From Cardinalis cardinalis (Eukaryota > Chordata > Aves > Passeriformes > Cardinalidae): a DNA stretch of 64,000 nt. Shown here piece by piece: positions 37,096 through 48,600 of the stretch. The notes below the pieces were generated by a model that saw only the letters and a program-made list of their open reading frames with translations, did no database searches and was not told the origin of the DNA. Made by a program: the position numbers and the translations under genes. The stretch is from the NCBI GenBank assembly GCA_014549065.1, contig JACDOX010000087.1, forward strand, positions 2,646,217-2,710,216, read 5' to 3'. Positions within the stretch are counted from its first letter, which is position 1, and the number at the start of each line of letters is the position of its first letter.

Positions 37096-38213
37096 TTTAG
37101 TGTACCAACCTTCCTGCTCTGTTACTGTCATGTCAGCTTTAATTACTCTGCGTTTAAATGCTTACTACAGCAAAATGACTTTGCAGTGGATTAGTGTTTA
37201 GGAGTATCCTCATTCGTAATATATTCTCTGACTGGTGCATAACATGCATTTGATTCAAACATTTAAAATGTCAGATTTAGGNCTTTTATGTCTAGAAATG
37301 AGTATTTTATGATTTAATCACTAAAGACAGCTATGCTTTTATAAATATGATTTTATATGTGGGAAATCTTATATTAATGCAAAAAGAACATATTGTTCTT
37401 AACATCAACAGTGAATTTATAAGCTTACTTAAAGGGACAATTCTTCAGAAACAGTTGGGTGAGGAAGCACAGACCAGCCCCTGCTGCAAGAGGGTGCACA
37501 TGTGATAAGTCATGCTTATGCCTAAGATGAGCCATAAATAAGAATAGCTCTGCATTGATGCTTTTGTTTGAGAAACCCCCANGACTCATTGCAATACAAA
37601 CTGTGAGCTGTCTTTGGTACAGAATTTCCTGTTTTTTCTGGGGAACCAGACAATGGAGCTTTTGGAATCTAAAGTGTTTCTTATCAACTTGCCAAGAGGA
37701 AGCTCTGCTGTGATTACTTATGATTCAAATATGATCTGCCCACGGCTTTGGCCAAATTCCTCCATTAAAAATAGAAGCAACTGTACCTTGCAGTTCCCCA
37801 GTGTCTCATTGAACTATTGGCTCTGCCTTCCCACTACATTTTGCACCTGGAAGTGCACTTTTAAAAATAACCCCTGGTTCCAATGCCATTNCTCAATAAA
37901 AGTTTCTTTCATCCTTTTGGTTTCCTGCCTCAGGAAGGATGGAGAACCCAGTACCACACATGGGAAAAAATCTGGGTGCACAGCCCACAGCAGCAGCAGG
38001 AATGAAAGCCAAACACTGCGATTCCAACTGGAACAATTCTTCCCTCTNCCTGCCACAGGAACCCATAAAGCCCCCTGGAAAGCCTTGGAATCAGGGCTTT
38101 CCTGACTAACACTCACCTGTGGGTTATTTACCTTGTGTTTGATATTGCTGCAGTGAGTGCAAGGTAGTCACTTCTGTTGGTTTCTTTTTAGAACAAAACT
38201 GGAGTTATTTGGG

Positions 38214-38595
38214 TGCCGGGTTTTGGCTTCTTTTTTCCACCTCTGTTGAGGTCGGGATTGAAGGTACTTGAGACAATAGTTTGTGTTCAGGCTTAGATGT
38301 TTATTTTTTCTTATCTGTGTTACAAAATACCACCCAAACCCATGAAGAAGAAAGAAGAAGGTAAAGAAGAACAACCTGCCTCCACCCTAAAACCTCCATC
38401 TTGCTTCATATTTATTGCTATATTCTAAAACCCCAAACTCTGTTTATGCAACTACCTGTTGGATAAACAATCTCCGAACACATTCCAAAGGAGCAAAGCA
38501 CAGGAGAAGCAAATGAGATAAGAATTCTTTCTCTGAGGCTTCCCAGGAGAAAAATCCCAGGTGCAGGGATTTTTCCAGAGAATGTGAATGCCACA
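38214..38595 (-). mobile_element. solo LTR of a passerine-type ERV, near full length
   Basis: On the minus strand it starts TGTGGCATTCACATTCTCTG at 38595 and ends ...AACCCGGCA at 38214, giving TG...CA termini and a length of 382 bp. An AATAAA signal lies in the 3' part (near 38310). The central 'gattgtttatccaac' block matches the element at 31720-32095. No internal retroviral sequence adjoins it. Five-base target-site duplications are not obvious at these exact ends. Confidence 0.8.
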
Positions 38596-38779
38596 GCCAA
38601 GTTCTATTGCCACAGTGAGCTGAAGCACCACTGCTCATGTTTCGAGCAACCCTGAAAAAAAAACCCAAAACCATTGACCGCGCTGGAAGTCTTATAAACG
38701 AGTATTTATTTGTCTTCTGCAGTCATCCCTGTTTTGTGTTCCTGTGCCAGTAAGGAGCTTAACTTGAGGATAATTCAGT

Positions 38780-38900
38780 GGAGCGCCGTGTCTGGGAGCC
38801 GCAGTGACGGGCGTGAAATTGTTCCATGAAATTGTTCCATCTCTCGGGCGGGCGGTGCGCGGCGCTCTGCGAGCCGGAGCACGCGGGCCATCTGCTGCAC
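38780..38900. promoter_or_regulatory. isolated CpG-dense patch
   Basis: About eleven CpG dinucleotides fall within roughly 50 bp (38843-38893), with several more just upstream (38783-38813). The surrounding tens of kilobases are CpG-poor. It resembles a tiny CpG island and could mark a promoter or enhancer. It is shorter than standard island criteria, and no gene start is recognisable. Confidence 0.4.
38815..38840. repeat. exact 13-bp tandem duplication
   Basis: GAAATTGTTCCAT occurs twice, back to back, directly before the CpG-dense patch. Confidence 0.95.
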
Positions 38901-41334
38901 CCAGGCAGCTCTGGGGACACTTGTCAGATTGATTGCACTCAGCCACGGCCCAGGCACAGGGAAAATGNAGCTCCTTATTACCAGGGATCTTGTTTAACTC
39001 TGGGAAGTGGTAATTCAGAAACGAATGGNTTTTGGTGGACGTCTCTCGGAATCTTTAATTAACAGATTACTCTATTAACGCGNGCATTGTTTTCCAGGTG
39101 AGTGAGATCATTTGCCCCTGGGGCTTTTTTTTTTCCATATGCCTTCTGTTCCTCCAGCNAAATATGTAACAAATTGAAGTATTCATTTTGATTACATAAA
39201 GCACATGGGTATACAATTATATGAAAAGAAAGATGACATTTGTTGCCTGCCTTCCCTAAGGCCCCTACAGGCTTTGCCCTTCACTGAAAAAATAANGCAT
39301 AAAGTCATTAGAATATGTGCTTTTTTTTTTTGCACATTATATTTTTGGAAGGGTGGGTTTATAAAGCAAAAGCCTTTACTAGAAACAGTGGGATAATGAT
39401 TCCTTACAAAATAAATAATACATTTTTCTAAAATAATACTAAAATAACACGTTTTTCTCACAGAACTTTTACATTCTTTCATATGTCAATCGTGTGACCA
39501 TTTTAGAGCTTTTAGGAATGCATTTATTCAATGGCATCAAATTTATATGATAAATGTGTATTAAAGAAATTAAGTATTCATGTAAGTATAATCAGTTTAC
39601 TGCTTAATTTTATTAATCTTTTTTTCTCATTATTTTATGCTTTACTAAGCAATTAATCTGCATTTGAATCCCTTTATATGTTTTACAGGGGCACTTTCTG
39701 TACTGTGAAACAATTTTTCAGCATATACTGGGCTGGAAGAACTAGTTCATTGCAATCTCAATATTTATTGGAGCATTAAATGAAACATTGGGGGAGAAAN
39801 CTTGCATAACTAAGATGACAACATCTACAAATTATATAAAATCACCAGGGATTTTTTTGAAATATATTTTTGTGGTGGAACATGCAGAGGAATTTATTTG
39901 GAAAGAGTTCAGAAAATGTATTTGAGGTAAGTCAGGAGTATGTGAAAGAGTTGTGAAGAAGAGTTTCCTTTGGTTTGTCCATCATGGGACTTGGATCTAA
40001 TCCCTGCTGATGTTCTGTNCTTTTATTCTGTATCTTCTGTCTTGGGGAATTTTTTTCCTTCTTTCCTTCACCTAGCTGACTAAGACAAGGACTCCTGGGT
40101 TTATCTAGACCTGGCCTCTCTCCCACTGCATTTTTTAGTTGTGTTTNGTGGATATCTTGCAGAAATTCAGCCTGGGGAATTTGAACTTGACCCAAGCTCC
40201 GGTTCCTCACTTCTGCCGTCCACATGTGGGGATTGATGGGTTGTGTCTGGATTCATGATAACAACAAGTGATTCCCTCTGTAGATTGTTTTACTGTTGCC
40301 GATTCAAAGTTACTACATAAATCACTCTTTAGATTATGCTGAATGTTTGGTAGGCTCTTTCCTACAGATACCTATTGGAAATCATGCAGGTGATCGTTCC
40401 AGCCTCAGCAAGAAACTGGCCATCACTAGAGCGGACTAAGCTAGAAGGCACTGTGACCAAAAACACATCCTGAAACCACAGACAGGAAATTGGACTTAGT
40501 TTTGAGAACCTAAGCTTTCCACCATGCTTCAAGTACAAGAGCATTCCATGCCTTTTCACTGTTCTAAGCAATAGGGGAACATGCATTTGTGTGCCTGTGT
40601 ATGTTTGNGAGCTTTTGTGTTTATATTCAGCTACAGAAAATTTGTTCCTAGCATCAACAGCGCGTTACACATATTTCACATCGAGCTACTTTGTATTGCA
40701 ACACCTGCCTCCCTGGTATTTTGCTCTGGGAGGGCTATGATGAGTGCTATCTTCCATATTATTAAAGGATAACATGAGCATTTGCTGGCATGTCACTGTA
40801 GCAAACAATGACTTGTAGCTCCCTTGAAAATTCACACGCGTTTTATTGCTGCTTGAGAAAATAACACACATCTCCACTGCAGTTCTAGTCATTTTCCTGA
40901 TTGCTAAAGGATTTCCCCTCTATTACCTCTGCATTTTCTGTGTTGCCAGGTGTGAAATGAACAGAATCATAAAGTCAGGCTGTTTTGGAGAATAAAAACA
41001 ACAGCACGGTCTGTGCTGCTGAAATGGCAGCATGCTGAAAGTGGGAAAATGCTAGTAGCTATTGGCAGTCCAGGATACGTGACAGATAGTAGAGTGTGAA
41101 AGACATATTTGCCAATTCTTGCAATTAAAGGCAGTTAAAATATATATTACTGCCTCAGGAAAATGTTTCATCTTGTCCTTAAATTTCAGCATGTGCTAAA
41201 GTCATTCTGAAAGCAATAGGACTGCTACACCTTGCTTAGAAGTAAATAATACTGATATTTAAGTGTTCCTTAAATATGGCTGGGCTGCCAGGAGGTGCCA
41301 CATCTGCTAGTTGCAACAGGAGTTTCAGCAGTTA

Positions 41335-41425
41335 CAAGACCATAGGTTTGATCCTGCTCCTGGTAAAACCACTCAGGCCTTGTTTAATATTCCCACTGAA
41401 TTGAATAGCAGTTGAATCAGCTGAA
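41335..41425. repeat. possible ancient amniote repeat remnant
   Basis: 'ggtttgatcctgctcc' followed 40 bp later by 'ttcccactgaattgaa' resembles an old CR1/L3-like motif in the opposite order to that near 5.2 kb. This is a weak call. Confidence 0.25.
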
Positions 41426-42438
41426 GTGTGGTTGTGGAAGTGAGGTCTAAATCTGGCTTGNTCAAAGCTGTTTTGGAGATAGGATGGGGTATCTGAGGTT
41501 GGGAGGGTAAAAATCACCTAATTACAGGTTGAAAAGAGAGCTGTACGGGGAGCCAGAGGAATGACTNGGATATGCAAAAGGTGTTTGTATACTGAATAAT
41601 TGGCAGCACCTGGGACAATGAGGTTAGAGGAGTCTGGGTAAGTGACACAGCATTTCAGCGGAACGCACGACTAATGCAGGTGAGCAGCAGCAGGGCAGGA
41701 GGGGCAGTAATGCCCCCCGATGGCCCTGACAAGCCCCACCTGGGATGCCCCACCCCTGCCAGGGAGGCTGTTTGGGCTCGGCCCAGGATGCTCCTGCTGT
41801 GTCCTGGCAGTGGCACCACGAGATGGATTCCTCTTGCCCGAGGGCTGGCTCCATGGACAGCTTGGGTGAGAATGGGGTGAGTAATGTGCTCGGGCTGTGT
41901 GCTCTCACCGCCTGATCTATGAATGGGATAACACCTCCTTCAGACANGGTGCAAACACTTTGAATATATTACAGGCAGCTGGAGTAGACAAGATTTCATT
42001 AAGATTGCTTTTTGAAATACCAAAGGTGTTGCCAAAATAGTGCACTTCTATTAAAAAAGAAATGTTGCTGAGAAAAATCANTTGTGAAAACCTTAGCTAA
42101 GGAAAAATTAGAGTGAAAAGCCTAACAACAGCAGAAAGAAGCATAAGAGCTGAAGCTCTGGATGTTGTTGGGGAGTATGTTGGGTGCAGGGAGCTTGGGG
42201 AGGAGCTGCAGGTCAAGCTCCATGTGGGACCTTGAGGCAGGAGGCTGAGAATTTCTCACCCTGTGCCCAACAAAGGGCACAGGCACCCTTTGTGGCCAGG
42301 CCAGGTGAGGGACACCCAGGGACACAGCAGGAGCCTGGGGGAAGAGCAAATCTTGTGCCTGCCTGGACTGTGAGGGAATAAAAAGCCCAGTGGGTGCTTT
42401 GCTCTGGTCCCTCCTGAGAGGCACTAGCTCTGGCTAGT

Positions 42439-42465
42439 TATAATNATAATAATTATTATTATTTT
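42439..42465. repeat. short AAT/ATT trinucleotide repeat
   Basis: TAAT(n)ATAATAATTATTATTATT-type run. It switches from AAT to ATT in the middle and is thus self-complementary. Confidence 0.85.
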
Positions 42466-44910
42466 GTAAGTTAGGTATTGCTCCAAGATTTAATTACTTT
42501 GAAGACTGAGATGTTTGGGACTCTGCTAAAGGACACCTGGTCTGGCTGTGAGTGGGTGTGCAGGGAGTTGAGTGGGGCACTGCTGGGTCTCTGGTGTTGG
42601 GAGTGTGACTGCCAGAGTGCCTCCTGAGTGGTCAGACTGGGAACTTTCCTTTACAAAGTTTTAGATTTATAATCCCTGTAGGAAAAGATCCCCTTGATCT
42701 GTGTTTACTCAACCAGACCCTGTGGGTCATTGCCAGAGCAGACAGGGAGTGGGTGAGCCTTTGCCATGGCTCTGCATGGCCCCATCCTCTTTGTCTGGAT
42801 CATATGATAGGGACAGATTGACAAAAAGGGGAGAGGGAGGGAGAAGAAAAGGGGAGAGTTTGTTGTTTATTCCAGTCAAAGCACTAGAAAGACATTAGCT
42901 GGTCTGTAGAGTAATAATTAAAGTTTTGTGTTGCTCTTTATACAAGCATGAGAATTCCCTGGATTCACAACCTCTTTAGTAAGGGGCAAGCTACAGGCAA
43001 CAGGTTTTTCTCATTTAGTTTTCTTTCCCCTCCTAGGAAAGCTGATGAGCAGCACCTGGGACACCTCTGTCTAGACAGGACTGTTTGCTTTTTATGGGAG
43101 AAACTNTTTTTCAGGGTCTGTGTGTGTACAGCTCCTAATGTAGCAGAAATGTCTTTTTGATGCAGAAGCCATACAAAGAAATAACATTTAATTACAACCC
43201 ATTGTGATTTATAGCCTCTGAGGGGGGAAAAATGAGTGCCAGAAGCTTATTGGTGAGGGAGGTCAGGCAAGGAGGAAGCTGCAGGTAGAGCTTTCAGTTG
43301 TCCCTTACTGTCTTTTGAGGAGAGTCTCCAAGTATTTGTAATCTTCTGCCTCAGAAGGAAAGCAAAGTGATCTGTTTCTGCTGATGAGGTCTGGAATAGA
43401 NACCTATTTAACATGTTGGGCCATTAAGAGGGTGAGTAGAGCATAAAGATCCATGCAGGCAAATGGAAGACAGGTTAAGGAATTTCTAGTGAGGCTTTGG
43501 TTGGTTGGTGTTTGCTTTTATTTGTGCCTTTGCATTTGANTGGGTTTTAACAGAACGCTTTTCATTCTTCCTCTGTAAATGTACTGGAGAGCTTGTACAC
43601 AAGGGTAAGGTAGTTTTGGGTGCTTTAAAGTCCTTTTGGAAGGTGCAAAACCTTGTTTTGGACCTTTCCACCATCACGGGTTTCTTGTTTCCCAATGTCA
43701 TCCTCAGTTGTGATTTATCCTTGAGCAGGCTGTTGTGAGGCTCTGGTTGAGTTTAGCACTGTTTGATGCCCTGTGCTGTGCTGATGGCTTCGTGTTTGAG
43801 CACAGGCAGCCTCTGGCAGCCACGAGCAGAGATTCCCCTCTTTGTCACCATCTCCATTTCGGTGCGGTGCTCTTGGCACGTGGGCACCAGCAGATGCCAC
43901 CAAGGAAGAAGTGCCATTTGGCACCTGTGTACCGGTGCCCTTAAGAGGAGGGGCTTTGTGTAGGAGAGGCACAGCTCTCAAACTGCCCATCTAAACTCAT
44001 TTTGCTTGGCACTGAGCAAACTGGCTCCATCCTGGGCGGGCAGGCGCCGCGCCACAGCAGCAGATGGGGCTGAGGGAGGAGAGCACTCAGGAAACCTTGT
44101 CCAAGCACCATGTGCTTGTGTCTGAGGGCAGGGTTTCCAGCCAGCAGCCTCAGAATGGCTCCCTGTCCTCAGCTCCCAGCTCNGGCTTGAATGGCTCAGT
44201 GATAGATTTTAAGATGTCAATCCCAGTTTCAGAATGTGCTGCAGCTCTATTGCTCTTGACAAAATTATTATTTTGGCNTGAATGGTGCACTTGTGCAGCA
44301 CAGCCTGAGAATTGTAACCAACAGACTCACAGCATAATGATCCTAATATTGGTGTGATCCCATAACCAGTATGCTCTGATTCATNTTTTGTAGCATATTC
44401 TCCACAGCAGACTACCTAAAGAAAGTTAGAAACTGCCTCACACAGGTGGTTAAAAAATCACAAGCGAAGTGCAAGGGTTGTAACAACCATTTCAAAATAG
44501 AAGCAAATATATGCACCTGAGGTTGTTTGTGGCACTGGTGGAAAAGGCANTGTTCAAAATTAAACCAGTATCACAATCTATAATTACCTGTTTGTTATTA
44601 CACCAGTCACAACAGTGGTGTGTTTTTGAGGCAGAACAGAAGTAAAGCATTTTGTGGAGCGGGTTGCTGCACCTGTGATCCAGCAGGGCTCCTGAGTGCC
44701 CCCTTTTATCACCTGATAAAAGCCCTGAACCCACATTCTGAGTCACATATTGTCTGNTTAAAAGTGACAAATACTGGAGGACTAAAAAGCCACTATCAGT
44801 TCCACTCATGTGGGTATGTAAGCAATGAGGCACCCCTCCAACAATGAGACCAGTGAGTGCAAGACAAGAATTCTTCCAAACTTCATTGGGTAGATATTGC
44901 TTTACAAAAA

Positions 44911-44982
44911 GCACAATCATCCCAGAGGTACTGCATATTCTGGATAGCACAATCATCCTNGAGGTATTGCATATTCTGGATA
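44911..44982. repeat. 36-bp tandem duplication
   Basis: Two adjacent copies starting GCACAATCATCC at 44911 and 44947 both end 'gcatattctggata'. They differ at only a few positions, including one N. The length is a multiple of three, so it keeps a minus-strand frame open, with a repeated RMIVLSRIC-like peptide. Confidence 0.93.
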
Positions 44983-45569
44983 AAGCCATTTTGTCTTCTT
45001 GAACTGCTGTAAGAATAAGCTGAACATTAACACTGANGCTGGAGTGACAGGAGCAGCAAACTAAAATAAAAAGAAAGCAAACAAGGTACAGACTGACTCG
45101 TGGTATTCCTTGATCTGCTGTAGTTGTCACACAGGGCAGTTGTTATTCTCATCAAAACAATTTAATGGCATTAATATCACTGTGGTGCCATCATTTGTTT
45201 TCGTGATGCTTTGTCACTTCAAGGGAGGTCATTTTTCATACCCTCACTCAAGTACCAAAGTAGGATAACCATAATTATTTTTTTTTTATTTTGAGTTTTA
45301 CTTTACAAAGTTTTCTTGAAGGATAGAAATACTTGGGGCCTGACTGGTACAGTTTTTTGATCTGTTTTGTTTGGTGTTTTGTTTCTTTTAATCAGCTCCC
45401 AGATGACAATGTCATTTGGGATGATGCAAAGAGATTAAATACAAATTTTTCCTCTCTCAGCAGGAGAGAGGAGACATTACATCCATCAAGTTATATAACA
45501 CAGAAGTAACTGCCCTGACAGTAATAAAGTTACTAAAATCAGTAAAATTAAGTATAAATACAAAGTTTT

Positions 45570-45647
45570 GTATTATAATATACAATGTTATATCTATTAT
45601 ATATATATATATATATATATAATATATTATATATATATAATATATAG
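45570..45647. repeat. AT dinucleotide microsatellite and palindrome
   Basis: A long (TA)n run with TAATATATTA interruptions. It is almost perfectly self-complementary. Confidence 0.9.
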
Positions 45648-48600
45648 CTTAAGAGGAGGCTTTGCAGTTTCTGTGGTGTACTGTTAACCTGTGCCTGGTG
45701 TCAGGCTCTGCTGAGAACTCTGGGGGCCAATTTGGGGTGTCCTGTTGCTGGCAGTGTCATGGGCTCTTCCTGTGTCCCCAGCACTGTCCCTGCAGCCTCT
45801 GCCACTTCCATGTGCTAGAAAAACGTGGATGTGCAGGTGCCTATGGGTAGTTTGCAGGAAAAAAAGCATCAAATGCAAACAGTAATTGTATTTTGGGACC
45901 AGTGGCGCCCTGAGGAGACCTTGGATCTTGTTTGGTTGGTGTCACTTGGCTTAATTCAGCAGTTCCACTTTGCAGTGTAGGCAAGTGTCTGGGGTGGATT
46001 GCATTGCAGGTACACAGGGNTTGCAATGAGGTTTTCAAAAATCCCCACATGATCTGTTCAGGCAGCAGAGATCAACATCCTAATACCCTCAGACACTTGG
46101 CTTATTTTTTTTCTCTTCGGGGCAAAAGGATTTAAAATATTATCCCAAACCTCTGGTTACCTGTCAGGAAATACTTACCTTGGGAAATACAGAACAAAAC
46201 CAAACTTCAACAAAGCTGCTGAATTTACTTTCAGCTTTGGGATTCACTGCAATACTCNTTACACAGGTCCTGCATCTTGTGTAGCACAGAACCATCAATA
46301 ACAAGAGCCAGGAATTGACTGGGGATCTGTTTTCCTCTAATAATGGCAAGAAAAGGGAAAGCTGAGACCAGTTAGGACAAAGAATACAATCCCAGCTAAA
46401 AAAAAAAAACAAAAACAAACCCCTCTACTGTTTTAATAATACTTTGATTTAAATGCATTGCAATGTATCAGTATTTATTGTAGCAGGAGAGCACCAACAC
46501 ATTGCCTTAGTCTTGCTGACTGAATGGTAATTAATGCCCATTCACAGAAATATATTGATACTATGTTCAGTTTGCATAGTGAGAGCTAGCATATTATTTT
46601 AGGATGGGGGGTTTTTTTGGCCTTCAGAGTGGTGCTGCATATTGAGGTTTTATTTCCCTCAGCTATTCCATTACCAGAATGAAATGCCACCAGTTAATAG
46701 GATGGCAGAGTAAATGTCACAAGCTGAAGGGACCACAGGAATGTGTATTTGCCACATGTAGAAGCCGTGCTTTATTGCAAGGCAATGTGGAATTTATGAG
46801 CATTGCTATAATATTCCAGATATGCCTCTCTGGTAATATCTGATATATATCAGTGCTAAAAGTCAGGATACTGCAAAATCAGCTCCCTCTTGCTCTCTGT
46901 ACCTCTCCCTTAGATGCTCTGAAGCTGTATAGTCCCAGTAATGCACTGTCAACTGAAGCAGGTAGAACCAGCCCCTGCATGTTATTTATTGGCCTGTGAA
47001 TGCAGATTGCAAACACACTTTATTACCTGCTAATTTACCTCCCGCTGGCTGAAGGATGGCCAAAGTCTACTATTTGTTTTATAGGAATTCATTATGCCAT
47101 TAACCTTTCGCTCCTGTAGGCCACGAGCAAGAATCTCCTCAGTTAAATCACTCCTGTAATAATGCACTACAAATGAAAACAATGATTTATTGCACCCCAC
47201 AAAGACTAATAAACATAAATTATATCCTAACGCTCTGCGTGCTGCAGATGATTGTGTGCACAGCTAGTTACTCTTTCCAAAGACTGTTCTGGTCTCCTCT
47301 GAAACAATTTAGTAAGAATCGTGCCCATTTTGGTGTTCGAGGGAGCATTTTCACATCTTGCATTGTAATAACAAGGAAATCATCAAAGATGATGGGCTTT
47401 CTGTATTTAGTTTTTTTTTTTTTAAGAGGAAGAAGAAAAAGGGTAAGACAACAGCAGTTTCCCCCTCTCCTCTCAGCTGTGGCTGCTCTCCTGTGTGGAT
47501 GGCAGTGAAGGCACGACACGTAGTCCAAGGGTGATCCAAAGAGACATTTATATCCCTCCCTCTCCAAGTCAAAGCAAAACTTGCTGCACATTTTCTCGGG
47601 TTTCAATAAATNTTTTGTGACAGGGTGCCTCTGCAGTGAGTGCAGCATGACACTCTATCAGTTCTGTATTTTCTGCACCTTTCTGATAGCCTAAAAAATC
47701 TGTCCTGCCCGTTTCAAGCATTGCTAATTTAAAAAAAAAATCCTCTGCAGTATGTGACATTCACCTTGATACCAGTGACATTCAGAGAGCCTGCTGATTT
47801 TTAAGCTAGTGATTAAGAACTGTCTGAAATAGTTTCACACATGGTTTGTAAATCCTCAGTCAGAGCTTTTCCATCAGTGCCGCTGTGAAATATTTCTCCT
47901 TGGCTTTGCAGGTGTATTAACAAATTCCTCTGCAGGAACTCTCTGTCTTGAAAACGAAATCATCTCTTTCCTCTTGTAAACATTTATTTTCTACAAATAC
48001 AAGAGCTGNTAGCCAATGACTATAATGTAGCACAATTTTACACTAGATAGAGGTCAGCCTAGAACATGACCAAAGTAAACTNAAAATCCAGAAGTTTTCT
48101 CCCCTCAGAAAATTCTGTAGTCCCTTGTGCTTAGAGCACGAAATACAAAAGTGTAAATGATCTGATCAGAATGGCAACATCTATTTACATAATTTCCATT
48201 GATCACATAAAGCAGCAATCATCAGGATAGTCTCTGTCCTGTTTAAATAAATGCTGTGTGTCTGAAAAGGTTGCAGAAAATAAGGGCATTTATTCTGTTT
48301 GTTTCCACATAGAATCNGTACAGCTGATTTAAATCCTTATGACAGTTTTTACCTACTGGGGGGCTGAGGGGGAGAAGAACCAGTGTTGAACTCCTCTGAA
48401 TCTCAAGTCTAAGTTACTGCCATCATGCTCTTAGTGANGTTATGCTCCTTTGATATTTTTTAGCTGTGGAGTTGGATTTCAAAACAAGAAGAAAGAGAAA
48501 ACTGCAAGGAGTTCATGCNGTCACGACTGCCAGCAGCAGCAGTCCCAGTGTGCCCTGACCTGGAGGAAGGCTGCTGTCTGGAAGGTAGGCAGCATCTCAT

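Noticed and set aside
38214..38595. Intact provirus next to the LTR
   Set aside because: I saw no gag, pol or env-like coding sequence on either side, so only a solo LTR is supported.
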